From: Planctomycetota bacterium
GTDB lineage: Bacteria; Planctomycetota; Planctomycetia; Pirellulales; UBA7805
Assembly: GCA_003389215.1 (NCBI GenBank)
Contig: QQVP01000033.1
Location: 62,001-126,000 of the forward strand
Length of the DNA: 64,000 nucleotides
Reading direction: 5' to 3'
Shown here: one piece after another, positions 24,698 to 34,996 of the stretch
Layout of the letters: the number at the start of each line of letters is the position of its first letter
How positions within the stretch are numbered: position 1 is the stretch's first letter
The notes under the pieces: model-generated
The model's input: only the letters and a program-made list of their open reading frames with translations
Told to the model about the DNA's origin: nothing
Databases searched by the model: none
Position numbers and translations under genes: made by a program

Positions 24698-27600
24698 TGT
24701 CGTTGCACACACGACTCGTCACGAACGTGGCGGGTCTGATCGGATGTCTGCTGCTGGCGGTTCCGCTTTGGGCTCAAACCGATGCGGCCCGTTCCGATGG
24801 CGATCCGTCCGCCGCGGATGAGTCGGTCGCCACCGAGGCGCCGGAAGCGACGCTCGTCGAGCGGACGCTGCCCCTGCGCACGGCGCTCCATCACGATCCG
24901 TCGCTGGTGGCGCCGCTGGAACAGCTCGTCCAGGATTATCGCGCCGCCGGCAGGCTCGACGAGTTGATCCAGCTCTACGAAAGCCACGTCGCCAACTATC
25001 CTCAAGATCGCAATGCCCGCACGGTCCTCCTGCGTCTGCTGGCGGCCGGCGGCAATCCGGAAACCTGGCGGGCCGCCCAGGCTGCCGTCGAGCAGTTTCC
25101 CGACGACGCCTATCTGCGCTATGTGATGTACGAGGTCCAGCAGCGCCGCCGCGGACCGAACGCCGTGCTCCATCTCGACAAGGCGATCGAGCTGCAGAAC
25201 GACACCGCGCGGAAGGTCGCCTGGATCGAGAAGCTTCTCGAGATCGCGCAGGTATCGGGTCGAAACGACCTGGCCCGCAAGCAGTTGGCGGTGCTGGCCG
25301 AGCTGACCCGCACGCCGGAAGCCCGACTCGATGTGGCTCGCAAGATGAATCGCTACGGCTTTCATCAGGAGTGCCTCAAGCTTCTGGCGGAGCGCGACGA
25401 AGTCGTGGCCCCCGAAACGATGGTCGATCTGGAACTCGAGGCGGCCTCGGCCGAAGTCGGACTCGAAGACGCCACGGCAGCCCGCGGGCGACTTGCCGCC
25501 CTGCTGGAAAAGCTGACCGGCGACTACTGGCGGCGCGAAGAGATCTTGCATCGCCTGTTGGCCCTGGTCGAGGCGCGGGAAGAGCGCGAGCAGATGATCG
25601 CGGCCGCCCGTGCCAAGGTCGACGAGCATCCTCGCGACGAGGCGGCCGTGCTCGACCTGGCCCAGATTCTCGCCGGCTTCGAGTTTCGTCGCGAGTCGCT
25701 GGCGGTTTTGCTGGCGGCCGAAGATCGGCTGCCCCACTCGGAAGCGATCGAGCGACGCACGCTGGCCCTGTTCGATCGGCTCCGCGACGACAAAGGACGG
25801 GCCGAGTACCTCAGCCGGCGGTTGCAGCAACAACCCCAACGCCAGGACCTGGCCTTCGAGAATATCAAGTCGCTCTATCTGAGCGGGCAGCGCGACAAGG
25901 CCCAAGCCGCCTGGGACGATCTGGCCAGCGGGCTCGATCGAGTCGCGCGATCGAAAGAGGCGCTGCAGCTGGCGCGGTTTCTGCGCCGCGTCAGCCTGGC
26001 CCGCGAGTCGATCCCCCTGTTCGAAGAGGTGCTGCGGCGGGACCCGACGCGACTCGACGTGCGGCGCGAGTTGGCCGAGGTGTACTTCACGTTGGGCAAT
26101 CGTCGCCAGATGCGGCAACTGCTCGTCGAGGGGGTGGGCGACGACGCCAAGGATGAGAACTTTCGCGACCTGGTCGCGTACATGATGCGGCAGAAGTTGT
26201 ATCTGCCGGCCCGCGAGGCGATCGCCAGGCGACTCGAGAAGGACGACGAGAATCTCGAGCTGCGGATGGCGGTGTTGGAAATCGACAAGCATCTCGGCCG
26301 CGCCCTATCGGGCGAGGAGTTGATCGAGTCGAGCCGAGCGCTTTGCGACACGCCGGCTCGTTACCGGCTGTGGCTCGAGGCGGCGGTCAGTTTTCACGAT
26401 GAGTTCGACACGACGGAAGCGTTCCTGGCGGCCGAGCAGACCCGTGTCGAGAGCGAACCCGGCCCGTGGAGTGACGAGCAAATCGAGCGACGATTGGCTT
26501 TTGTCGAGGTCGCGGCGGAGTCGAAGCTTCGTGAGTCGATCGTGGTCATGCTGGAAGACGACTTGATGGGCGAGCTGCCTCGCGCGCATCGCGTCCGTCT
26601 GCGTCGGGCCCTGGTCGGCATTCTTGAAAAGAAACTCGGTCCAGGAATGCAGGATGCCGGAGCGCTCGAGGCGCATCTCACGTCGCTTGGCCAGGAGGAC
26701 CCGGCGGCGGCCGATGAGGCCCACGCCCGGCTGGCCCTGGGCTACGCCCGCTCGCAGCGGTTCGACCTGGCCCAGCAGCAGCTGGAAAACGTCGACGTCG
26801 AGCGGATTCGCGATCCGGGCACGGTCTCGGGACTGATCGGCCTTTATCCGCAGATCCGGAGCGAAGCGTATCGGCAGATCACGCTCCAGTTGATGCGACG
26901 ACTCTCCGAAATCAATCCCAGCGACCGGGCCAACTGGAAGCGCTGGATGATGGCCCTGGCCGCCTCGCGCGACGAGCAGCGCTTGCGCGGCGAGCTGCGC
27001 CGGCTGCTGGTGGGCATCAAGGAATTGCCGCTCGCCTCGGAATCGCGCGACGAACTGGCCGCGCAGTTGGTTGATTCCTACTGGCGGAGCATCGCCCGCA
27101 AGCTGGCCTCCTCGAAGAAAGCCACCCTGGCCGACAGTCTGCCGTTGATCGCGGATCTCGAACGGATCGCGCGCGACGACAAAGAAGCGCTCTGGGTCGC
27201 TTGGTTGCGGGCGTATGTGTTGAATCGGCTGGATCGCGAGCGCGGTCGCGACGAGGCGATCGCGGAACTCGCGCGATTGACCGAGCGATTGGCCGGTCAT
27301 GAAAAGGATCCGGCCGCCGAGAGTTCGCAAGAGCTGCGAGCCGAGACGACCTTTCTGGCGTTTCCCGACGGCCTCAAGATGTCGCTGGCCAAGGCCCAAG
27401 AACTACTCACGGCGCCGCTACGCGAGCGTCCCGATCGCCGTACCGCGTCGGCCGCGGGTCCCGCCCCGCCCTTTGCCTTGCGTTGGACATACGAGACCGG
27501 TCGCGCCTCGATCGTCAAGATTCGTGCGGCATCGCCGGAGCGCTTGCTCGTGGGCGATTCGACCGGTTGGCTGCACTGCGTCGCCGCCCGCTCCGGGAAG

Positions 27601-29055
27601 CTGCTCTGGAAACACAAGATCGAATTGCCATCGGCTCGACTGGCCGCGGCCCAGCCGCAACCCTACGTCGCGAGTTACGGCTACGGTGGGGCGGCGATGC
27701 CGGGTTACTACGTGCAAACGCCTTACGGCCAACAATACGTTCAATACCGTCCCGCGACGACGGTCTCAGCGGCGGCGTCCGCGCACACCTTTGGCGGACT
27801 GATCGTCGACGGTGAGCGAATCTATCTGCCGGACGTCGCCTCGGTGAGCTGCCGAGACCTTCGCGATGGATCGCTGCGGTGGCGGGCCCGTGTGGGAGTT
27901 CCCGGTGGAGAACCTCGCTTCGCGGCCCCGGTGTCGCTGGCGATGCACCGTGACACGCTCGTTACTTTCGAACCCGAGAGCGGCACGATCACCCGCATCG
28001 ATCCGTCCTCGGGAAAGGTGACTTGGGAGCTGCGGCTGACAGCGGAGAAACCGCTTCAGGTTACCGCGCAGAATAGCGGATCGAGTCTGGACGGCGACCG
28101 ACTGCTGGTCTACGGCGCGCGAACGGCGCTGGTCGATCTGGTTCGCGGCGAGGTCGTGTGGTCGCTCGAACCTTGGGAGCTACGCGCCCTGCCGGTCGAT
28201 CTTCACGCCGACGACAAGAAGCGGAAGAGGCCGGCGTCCGCAGCTGGCCAGGCTGCCGCGTCGAGTTACGGACTGGCCCAATATCAGCGGCAACTTCTTT
28301 TGCCAGCTTACGGGCATCGTTATATGGCGGCCGGTTCGGGCTACAATCCGTGGGCTTATCCGGCGGCCGTCATCCCGCAGCAGCCCCCCACGATCGCCAG
28401 CTACCACAACGTAAGCTACGAGAATCTGCATCCCGACGGCCGACTCGTGCTCACCGGACCGGCCGTCATTTGGGCATCCAGCGTGAATGCCGGTAGTCCT
28501 CGCCAGGCGGTGTTGAAACAGCAATCGCTGCTGCTGAGCGATGCGACCGGTTTGCAGGTCATCTCGACCGACCTGCCGCTGACCGGTCATCGCCTGCCCG
28601 TCAAAGGAGACCTGATCGGCGTCTCGGGTCGCGTCGCCTGCCTGCAACAGGCGACAAACCTTCACTTGGTCGATCTCGTGGATCCGCAGCGGACGCACGC
28701 GATCGAGATCCCCGGCTCGGATCCGAAACGCCGCGTCACGATCGACGGTTCGCAGATCTATATCGTCCAGGGCGACGGCATCCGGATTTACAGCGCCCTC
28801 AGCGGCGAGCTGCTGCATCACGCCAGTTGGCCCGCCGAGTTGGTCCCCGTGGCCGTCGCCGACGAGAAACCGCCCGCAGCACCGCCGACGGCTGGTTACC
28901 CACCGACAATGCCTACCTATCCGGCTCAGCCCGTGCCGATTGCCGTGACGGGTCGGGCGCACGCGGATACCTCGCAGGTTCACGACGGCGTCCTCTATAC
29001 GACGTTCGATGCAAATCAGCTGGTGGCAATCGCGGGGTCGAATCGCGATGACTGA
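24697..29055 (+). CDS. Very large exported TPR and PQQ-propeller protein
   Basis: 1,452 residues. The signal peptide is at ~8-26 (VAGLIGCLLLAVPLWAQ). Residues ~50-900 are helical tetratricopeptide-type repeats (e.g. AGRLDELIQLYESHVANYPQ). From ~930 to the end there are PQQ-like beta-propeller blades (LLVGDSTGWLHCVAARSGKLLWKHK, DVASVSCRDLRDGSLRWRARVG) interrupted by Tyr/Gly-rich loops (~990-1010 and ~1190-1230). It is probably a periplasmic scaffold. Its position between moxR and DUF58 without breaks in the operon suggests it is part of the complex. The 3' end overlaps the DUF58 start by 8 bases. Confidence 0.8.
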   Translation: MSLHTRLVTNVAGLIGCLLLAVPLWAQTDAARSDGDPSAADESVATEAPEATLVERTLPLRTALHHDPSLVAPLEQLVQDYRAAGRLDELIQLYESHVANYPQDRNARTVLLRLLAAGGNPETWRAAQAAVEQFPDDAYLRYVMYEVQQRRRGPNAVLHLDKAIELQNDTARKVAWIEKLLEIAQVSGRNDLARKQLAVLAELTRTPEARLDVARKMNRYGFHQECLKLLAERDEVVAPETMVDLELEAASAEVGLEDATAARGRLAALLEKLTGDYWRREEILHRLLALVEAREEREQMIAAARAKVDEHPRDEAAVLDLAQILAGFEFRRESLAVLLAAEDRLPHSEAIERRTLALFDRLRDDKGRAEYLSRRLQQQPQRQDLAFENIKSLYLSGQRDKAQAAWDDLASGLDRVARSKEALQLARFLRRVSLARESIPLFEEVLRRDPTRLDVRRELAEVYFTLGNRRQMRQLLVEGVGDDAKDENFRDLVAYMMRQKLYLPAREAIARRLEKDDENLELRMAVLEIDKHLGRALSGEELIESSRALCDTPARYRLWLEAAVSFHDEFDTTEAFLAAEQTRVESEPGPWSDEQIERRLAFVEVAAESKLRESIVVMLEDDLMGELPRAHRVRLRRALVGILEKKLGPGMQDAGALEAHLTSLGQEDPAAADEAHARLALGYARSQRFDLAQQQLENVDVERIRDPGTVSGLIGLYPQIRSEAYRQITLQLMRRLSEINPSDRANWKRWMMALAASRDEQRLRGELRRLLVGIKELPLASESRDELAAQLVDSYWRSIARKLASSKKATLADSLPLIADLERIARDDKEALWVAWLRAYVLNRLDRERGRDEAIAELARLTERLAGHEKDPAAESSQELRAETTFLAFPDGLKMSLAKAQELLTAPLRERPDRRTASAAGPAPPFALRWTYETGRASIVKIRAASPERLLVGDSTGWLHCVAARSGKLLWKHKIELPSARLAAAQPQPYVASYGYGGAAMPGYYVQTPYGQQYVQYRPATTVSAAASAHTFGGLIVDGERIYLPDVASVSCRDLRDGSLRWRARVGVPGGEPRFAAPVSLAMHRDTLVTFEPESGTITRIDPSSGKVTWELRLTAEKPLQVTAQNSGSSLDGDRLLVYGARTALVDLVRGEVVWSLEPWELRALPVDLHADDKKRKRPASAAGQAAASSYGLAQYQRQLLLPAYGHRYMAAGSGYNPWAYPAAVIPQQPPTIASYHNVSYENLHPDGRLVLTGPAVIWASSVNAGSPRQAVLKQQSLLLSDATGLQVISTDLPLTGHRLPVKGDLIGVSGRVACLQQATNLHLVDLVDPQRTHAIEIPGSDPKRRVTIDGSQIYIVQGDGIRIYSALSGELLHHASWPAELVPVAVADEKPPAAPPTAGYPPTMPTYPAQPVPIAVTGRAHADTSQVHDGVLYTTFDANQLVAIAGSNRDD

Positions 29056-29950
29056 CCGCCAAGAGTTGTTCGATCCGCAGTTCCTCGACCGCCTGCGTTC
29101 GCTGTTCTTCAAGCTTCGCAAGCGGCGGCAATTGCAGCGCAAGGGGATCCAGCAGACCCAGGCGGCCGGCTTCTCGCGCGAATTCAAGGACCACCGCCAC
29201 TACGTCCCGGGCGACGACTTTCGTGCCATCGACTGGCGTCTGTTCGCCCGTTTGGACCGCGAGTTCATTCGCATCTATGAAGAGGTGCAGGAGTTTCACG
29301 TCCACATCCTGGTCGACCGCAGCGCTTCGATGCAGGAGCCGCACTCGGAGAAGCGGGTCATGGCGCTGCGTCTCGCCCTGGCACTGGCCTATATGGCGCT
29401 CGTCAGTCAGCACCGGGTGAGCCTGCTCAGCCTGGGAGATGATCTGCGACGCGAGCTTCGTCCGCTCAAAGGTCAGGGGCACGTCTATCAGATGATCGAA
29501 CAACTCGCCAAGCTGCCCTTCGGCGGCGCGACCGATCTGGTCGGCGGACTGGGACGGTTTCGTCCCAGTCGCGATCGCCGCGGGCTGGTCTTTATCATCT
29601 CCGATCTGTTCGGCCGCTCTCCGGAGACCTCGGCCGAGGCGGTTGCCCAGGCGACCCGCTGGCCGGCGGAGACCCATGTGATTCACATCATCCATCCCCG
29701 CGAAGCCCATCCCGACTTGCAAGGCGAGATTCGTCTTGTCGATGTGGAGACGTCCGAGACGCGGCGGATTTGGTTCACCAAGCGCGAACTCGCTCGTTAC
29801 GAGGCCGCTTTCGCGCAGTATCAGGAAGACCTGGCCAGAAGTTGCCTGCAACGAAAGATCGACTACTTCCCCTGGCAGACCGACCGGGCCTTCGAAGATA
29901 CATTCGTCGAATTGCTCTCGCGTGGTAACGCGCTGGCCGGCAGCGGATAA
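29048..29950 (+). CDS. DUF58 domain protein (MoxR-associated)
   Basis: 300 residues. It has the DUF58 hallmarks: GxxxxxFREY-like segment (SREFKDHRHYVPGDDFRAIDW) at ~35-55, RLDREFIRIYEEVQE, and a VWA-like core with metal-site LVDRSASM (~87-94). It is cytoplasmic, with no membrane segment. DUF58 proteins accompany MoxR and BatA in envelope-stress or assembly operons. The ATG at 29048 lies inside the end of the TPR-PQQ gene, so it is translationally coupled. Confidence 0.93.
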   Translation: MTDRQELFDPQFLDRLRSLFFKLRKRRQLQRKGIQQTQAAGFSREFKDHRHYVPGDDFRAIDWRLFARLDREFIRIYEEVQEFHVHILVDRSASMQEPHSEKRVMALRLALALAYMALVSQHRVSLLSLGDDLRRELRPLKGQGHVYQMIEQLAKLPFGGATDLVGGLGRFRPSRDRRGLVFIISDLFGRSPETSAEAVAQATRWPAETHVIHIIHPREAHPDLQGEIRLVDVETSETRRIWFTKRELARYEAAFAQYQEDLARSCLQRKIDYFPWQTDRAFEDTFVELLSRGNALAGSG

Positions 29951-30025
29951 GGAGCTTGGGCCGCGCGGCCACGCGCTTCGACATCCCCAGGCGGGCATCC
30001 CGGCGCGATCGCCCGCAACACGATC

Positions 30026-32059
30026 ATGCGATTTCTCTATCCAACGCTGTTCGGCATGTGGGCCCTGCTCGTGCTGGTGCCGATCATTCTGTACCTGTTT
30101 CGCCCGCGCCCGCGAACCGTGATGACCAGCACGCTGCCGTTTTTCAAGACGCTGGCCCGCGAACACCAGGACGCCGCCTGGCTGAAGTGGCTGAAATACC
30201 TGTTCTCGCTGTTGATGACGCTGCTGGTGATTCTGTTCGCCTCGATGGCGCTCGGCCGGCTCGTCGTCGCGCCCGCCGCCGACGATGTGAAAACGGTCGT
30301 GCTGCTGGTCGACCGCTCCGCATCGATGAGTGCTCGCGAGCCGGACCGTCCCCCGCGGTTGGCCCGCGCGCTTGTCGATCTGAAGCAACGTGTGGCGGCT
30401 TTGCCCTCGGGCGTCGGCATGGTGGTGATCGCCTACGATCGTCGCCCCGAGGTGCTGTTGGCGCGAACGGTTGACCGTCGTCAGGTGGAACGGATGCTCG
30501 AGACGATCGAGACGCTGCCGGTCGAGGGCGACAGCGACGCGGCAATCGCCCTGGCGCGGCGCGTGGCCGCCTTGGAGACGCCCGCGGAGATCTGGCATGC
30601 CACGGACCGAGACAGGACTGCCGAAGCGACGTCCGGTGACGACGACGAGTCCGACGCCCCAACAGACACGATTGCCGAACCGGGTGCCGAAACGACGGAC
30701 ACGGCCGCCGACCTGCCCGAGACCGCGACCCCAGAGCTCCCTGAGGCGACGCCGGAGCCGCCTGACGCGGATTCCGATACGGACGCCGACGAGTCCGCGT
30801 CGATCGAGGTCCGCCACCTGTCATTTGCCGGCCAGCGTCCGCTGAACGTAGGCATTACGATGCTCGACGTGCGGCGGTTGCCCCAGCAGCGCGGCCGCTT
30901 CGAGGTCTTCGTCGAATTGTTCGCGGTCGGCAAAGGCTCGATCGAGACCGAGCTCGAAGTGTTGCTCGACGGTCAACCGGTGGGGATTCGCAATCTCACC
31001 CTCACCGACGGCCAGCGAGAACCGCTGCTGATTCCCGTCCTGGCCGAACACGGCTCGGCCCAGGAGCTCGTCTTGCGGCTCAGCACCAAGGGCGACCAGC
31101 TGGCGTCGGACGACGTGGCCTACGCGAGGATTCCCGAGCTGAAGCCGATCCGCGTGATGTGGATCAGTGAGTCGCCCGATCCGTTCACGCAGATTGCCCT
31201 TTCGACGATGGGAAGCGACGAGGACATCGAGGTCCTGCAAGGTCCGCCGTCGAGCTGGCCGCCGGAGCGCGGCGCGGACGTGGTGATCTTCGACCGGTGG
31301 TTGCCGGACACGTGGCCCCCGGATCAACCGGCAATCGTCATGCAGCCGCCCGGCTCGTCGGGTCCGGTTCAGGCCGTGAAGATCGAGCGTGGCGGTTTTC
31401 CGGTCGACGCGGTGCGCAGCACGAACGCGACCCATCCCCTGCTGTTCGGCGTCGCCAGCGGCCGGGTCTCGCTGACCCAAACCAGCGTGCTCGATACCGA
31501 CGGACCGCTGCAGCCGCTGTGGCTCGGGCCGCAGGGCCCACTGCTCTCGGCGGGACAGTGGCGCGGTCAGCGCATCGTGGTGATGGCCTTCGACGTGCAG
31601 CAATCGGAGAACCTGCCGCTGATGCGGTCGTACCCGCTGTTGGTCGGCAATGCCATCTACTGGGCGGCCGCCGAGTCGATTGCCAAGACCGCGGGAAACA
31701 ACCGACGCACGGGCGAGGTGATTCCGGTCGTGCCCGCCGAGGTGGTGTGGCGAGAGTTCCGACCCGCCGAGTCGGGCCCCTGGAGCGAGCAGAGCGTGCT
31801 CACCGCAGGCGGCAATCTGCTGCTCGATCGGCTCGGCTTCTGGGAAGCAGGCGACGAAGAACAACAGCGCGGCGCGGCCTCGCTGCTGTCGCAGGCGGAA
31901 ACGAACTTGTCCGCGGCACCCGGCTCGACGTCGGGCGAGGTCGCGACCGTGCAGACGGCCTCTTTCTTTCGCGGCGACTTGGCGCCGCCGTTGATCGTCG
32001 GAGCAATCCTGCTGTTGATTTTCGAGAGTTGGCTTTATCACCGTTGTTGGACGAATTGA
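30026..32059 (+). CDS. BatA-like membrane protein with VWA domain
   Basis: 677 residues. The N-terminal BatA-type membrane domain has helices at ~8-24 (MWALLVLVPIILYLF) and ~57-78, the second followed by a VWA domain with MIDAS DRSASMS (~97-103). An acidic, Thr/Glu/Pro-rich insert at ~195-255 is low complexity. The C-terminal half resembles the DUF4159/CARF-free periplasmic region seen in BatA relatives and ends with a membrane helix (LIVGAILLLIFESWLYHR). It would be an inner-membrane partner of MoxR. It lies 75 bases after DUF58. Confidence 0.85.
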   Translation: MRFLYPTLFGMWALLVLVPIILYLFRPRPRTVMTSTLPFFKTLAREHQDAAWLKWLKYLFSLLMTLLVILFASMALGRLVVAPAADDVKTVVLLVDRSASMSAREPDRPPRLARALVDLKQRVAALPSGVGMVVIAYDRRPEVLLARTVDRRQVERMLETIETLPVEGDSDAAIALARRVAALETPAEIWHATDRDRTAEATSGDDDESDAPTDTIAEPGAETTDTAADLPETATPELPEATPEPPDADSDTDADESASIEVRHLSFAGQRPLNVGITMLDVRRLPQQRGRFEVFVELFAVGKGSIETELEVLLDGQPVGIRNLTLTDGQREPLLIPVLAEHGSAQELVLRLSTKGDQLASDDVAYARIPELKPIRVMWISESPDPFTQIALSTMGSDEDIEVLQGPPSSWPPERGADVVIFDRWLPDTWPPDQPAIVMQPPGSSGPVQAVKIERGGFPVDAVRSTNATHPLLFGVASGRVSLTQTSVLDTDGPLQPLWLGPQGPLLSAGQWRGQRIVVMAFDVQQSENLPLMRSYPLLVGNAIYWAAAESIAKTAGNNRRTGEVIPVVPAEVVWREFRPAESGPWSEQSVLTAGGNLLLDRLGFWEAGDEEQQRGAASLLSQAETNLSAAPGSTSGEVATVQTASFFRGDLAPPLIVGAILLLIFESWLYHRCWTN

Positions 32060-32176
32060 CGTGCGTGACTTCTTCTCTTCGCAGCCGCGATGTCGTCGGG
32101 TTGACGCAGCCGACCAGCAAATCCGTTGGGCCGCTGCGTTGCCGTCGCGCGGTGAGAGCTCGAACTTCGAGATGAC

Positions 32177-34780
32177 TTGCTTGTGGACTGGCTGAATCCC
32201 TACCTGCTGCTGCTCGTGTTGCCGGTGCTGCCGTTGTTGTGGTGGTTCAGCCGCCGTTCGCTGCGGCCCATGCCACCGGGACGAAAGCGGGCCCTGTTGG
32301 TCGTGCGGGGACTGCTGATTCTGCTCGCCCTGGCTGCCCTGGCGGGGCCCGCCCGTCAGGAGCTGTCGCGACAACAGGCCGTGATTTTCCTGTTCGATCA
32401 TTCGCAAAGCCAAGGTGCCCAGGGAATCGAGCGGGCTCGCGAGCGGGCCGAACAACTGGTCGAGAGTCTGCCGAGTGGGACCCACATCGGTTTCCTTTCC
32501 GCGGGCGCGGATACCCACGTCTTGCGGCTGCCGAGCGCAGATCGCGACCTGCCCGAGATCGAGGAACGACTCAGCGAAGAGAATGGCGGTCGCAGCGATC
32601 TGGCGGCGGCGGTGACGCTGGCGGGCGGTCTGTTTCCTCCCGGCGCATCGCGACGGATCGTTTACCTGGGCGACGGACAACAGACCCACGGCGATCTGGA
32701 AGCCGCGGTTCGCGAGGCGTCGTTGCTGGGCACGGTCTTCGACGTGGTGCCGGTGGCGGGCGAGCGCCGCGCGGATGTCCGCGTGATCGATCTGGCGGCC
32801 GATCGATCGCGCTCGCACGAAGGAGCCGCGCTCGAGTTGCGGGCCGAAGTCGAATCGTCGCTGGCCGGCACGGGCCGCATTCGCCTGTTCGAGAACGGCG
32901 TCGAAGTGGCCGCGAAGCCGCTCGAGCTCGAAGTCGGAGAGCGCGTGACCGAAGTGTTTCGTCGTTCGCCCGAGGAGCGGAACCTCTACACCTATCAGGT
33001 TCGCGTCGAAGGTTTCGCCGCAGACGAGATTGCCGAGAACGACGCGGCCATGACACTCGTCGACGTGCGGGGACGACCGTTGGTGCTCTACATCGAGGGG
33101 GAGCCGGGCGAAGCCCACTACCTGGCCGATGCGATGGCTTCCGAGGGCTTGCGACTGCAGATCCGCTCGCCCGAGAACTTTCCCCGCGCGATGCGCGAGC
33201 TGGCCGGCTACGACGGAGTCGTGCTCTCGGACGTTCCCGCGCACAAGCTGAACGAACGGAGCATGACGCTGCTGCGCGACTATGTCGAACAGCTGGGCGG
33301 GGGCTTCGTGATGGTCGGCGGAAAGAACTCCTTTGGTGTGGGCGGCTACTACCGCACGCCGATCGAGGAGGTCCTGCCGGTGAAGATGAAGGCCCCCGAC
33401 ACCGAACAGCGGTTTGCCACGGCCCTCTGCCTGGTGATCGACCGGTCCGGCTCGATGGGCGGACAGAAGATCGAGATCTGCAAGTCGGCGGCCGTGGCCA
33501 CGGTCGATCTGCTCAGCAAGAAGGACTACATCTCGGTGATTTCCTTCGATAGCTCGGCGCGGGTTGTCGTGCCCAGCACTCGCATCAGCAACAAGGACGA
33601 TATCAAGAACCTGGTGGCGACGCTCAACGCGGGTGGCGGTACGAACATGTTTCCCGGCATGTCGGCCGGCCGCGAACAACTTCGCAAGATCAAGGCCAAG
33701 ATCAAGCACATGATCGTGCTCACCGACGGACACACCGGCGGCGACGGTTATCAGCAGTTGGCCGCCCAGATGAAGGCCGAAGGCATGACCCTCTCCGCCG
33801 TGGCGGTGGGTCAGTCGGCCAATTCGCCGATGTTGCAAACCATCGCGGCGGTCGGCGGCGGCAAGTTCTATGTCACCGTCGACCCCAGCAACATCCCGCA
33901 GATCTTCACGCAGGACGCGATGACGCATATGGGCAAGCTCATCCGCGAGCGACCTTTTGCCGCCCGCCAGGTCGAACGCCACGTGATGCTCAAGGGATGC
34001 CCCATCGCCGAGGCACCCTCGCTGCTCGGCTACGTGAAGACGAACCGCAAGCAAACGGCCCAGGTTCCCCTCGTCACCGATCAGGGCGATCCGCTGCTGG
34101 CCCACTGGCAATATGGCTTGGGCAAGGTCACCGCCTTTACGTCCGACTGCAAGTCGCGCTGGGCCGCCCTCTGGCTCAGCAGCTGGTCGAACTACCAGCA
34201 GTTTTGGTCGCAGCTGCTGCGGGAAACGGTTCGCGAACCGCAGGGACACTTCATGGACATTCAAGTCGAGCGTGACGGCGATCGCTCGGTCGTCAACGTC
34301 GACTTGCTGCAGGATGCCGCCACGTTCAAGAACAGCGCCGAGGTGACCGCCGACATCTACTTTGTTCCCGCCGGCTCGCTCGGCTCGAGCCTGCAGAAAC
34401 TGGCCGGCAAGACGCTCAGGCAGACCGGACCGGGAAGGTATACGACGCACTTCTCGCCTCGCGAACCCGGGGTTTACCTGGTCCGCGCGCGCAGCGGCGC
34501 GGCGATCGTGTCAGCCGGTCAGGTTCACCAGGTCTCGGGCGAGGCCGCAACCGGGCGAGTCAACGAGCGGTTGCTGGCAAAGGCGACCAAGATTGGCGGC
34601 GGTCGGCTGCTCGCCGATAGCGACGAGCGGCTCACGGAGATCCGCGGCACCCACTCGCGCTATGTCGAGCTGATGCCACTGCTACTCCGCCTGTTCCTGC
34701 TCTTGTTCCTTGCCGACGTCGTTATCCGTCGCTGGGAGAACCTGCAGGGCTTCTGGATGCTCGTGCGGGGTCGGGAATAG
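32177..34780 (+). CDS. VWA and glutamine-amidotransferase-like membrane protein
   Basis: 867 residues from TTG 32177; GTG 32183 is an alternative. Helices at ~8-25 and ~45-60 anchor it. Residues ~290-400 resemble the GATase1-like domain of BatA/YegL-type proteins (LVLYIEGEPGEAHYLADAM, YVEQLGGGFVMVGGKNSFG) without an obvious catalytic triad. A full VWA domain follows with MIDAS DRSGSMG (~416-422) and LTDGHTGG. A last membrane helix lies near 835-850. It closes the MoxR operon and is likely a surface-facing metal-dependent adhesion module. Confidence 0.85.
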   Translation: MLVDWLNPYLLLLVLPVLPLLWWFSRRSLRPMPPGRKRALLVVRGLLILLALAALAGPARQELSRQQAVIFLFDHSQSQGAQGIERARERAEQLVESLPSGTHIGFLSAGADTHVLRLPSADRDLPEIEERLSEENGGRSDLAAAVTLAGGLFPPGASRRIVYLGDGQQTHGDLEAAVREASLLGTVFDVVPVAGERRADVRVIDLAADRSRSHEGAALELRAEVESSLAGTGRIRLFENGVEVAAKPLELEVGERVTEVFRRSPEERNLYTYQVRVEGFAADEIAENDAAMTLVDVRGRPLVLYIEGEPGEAHYLADAMASEGLRLQIRSPENFPRAMRELAGYDGVVLSDVPAHKLNERSMTLLRDYVEQLGGGFVMVGGKNSFGVGGYYRTPIEEVLPVKMKAPDTEQRFATALCLVIDRSGSMGGQKIEICKSAAVATVDLLSKKDYISVISFDSSARVVVPSTRISNKDDIKNLVATLNAGGGTNMFPGMSAGREQLRKIKAKIKHMIVLTDGHTGGDGYQQLAAQMKAEGMTLSAVAVGQSANSPMLQTIAAVGGGKFYVTVDPSNIPQIFTQDAMTHMGKLIRERPFAARQVERHVMLKGCPIAEAPSLLGYVKTNRKQTAQVPLVTDQGDPLLAHWQYGLGKVTAFTSDCKSRWAALWLSSWSNYQQFWSQLLRETVREPQGHFMDIQVERDGDRSVVNVDLLQDAATFKNSAEVTADIYFVPAGSLGSSLQKLAGKTLRQTGPGRYTTHFSPREPGVYLVRARSGAAIVSAGQVHQVSGEAATGRVNERLLAKATKIGGGRLLADSDERLTEIRGTHSRYVELMPLLLRLFLLLFLADVVIRRWENLQGFWMLVRGRE

Positions 34781-34996
34781 GCCCGCCGCCACGCTCGCAT
34801 GCTGGCACTCGGCGGGAAACGCGATTGACGCCCGCAGGCATGCTTCGCTAGCCTACGCCGCGGCCTCGGCCGCGGGCCGTCGTCTTCTGTTTTGCTCGGA
34901 CCGCGCGCCCCGTGCCGCGCCTGGACGGCGCTGCACTTGATGCGCCCGAACTGCGCCTAGCGTAACGCCTTCGGTCCGCGCTTCCCTTTCCCTTAG

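Noticed and set aside
30821-34450. 1,209-codon open frame on the minus strand opposite the BatA and VWA genes
   Set aside because: It is a mirror frame produced by strong codon bias at high GC; the plus-strand proteins have clear domains and no domain is visible in the antisense product.
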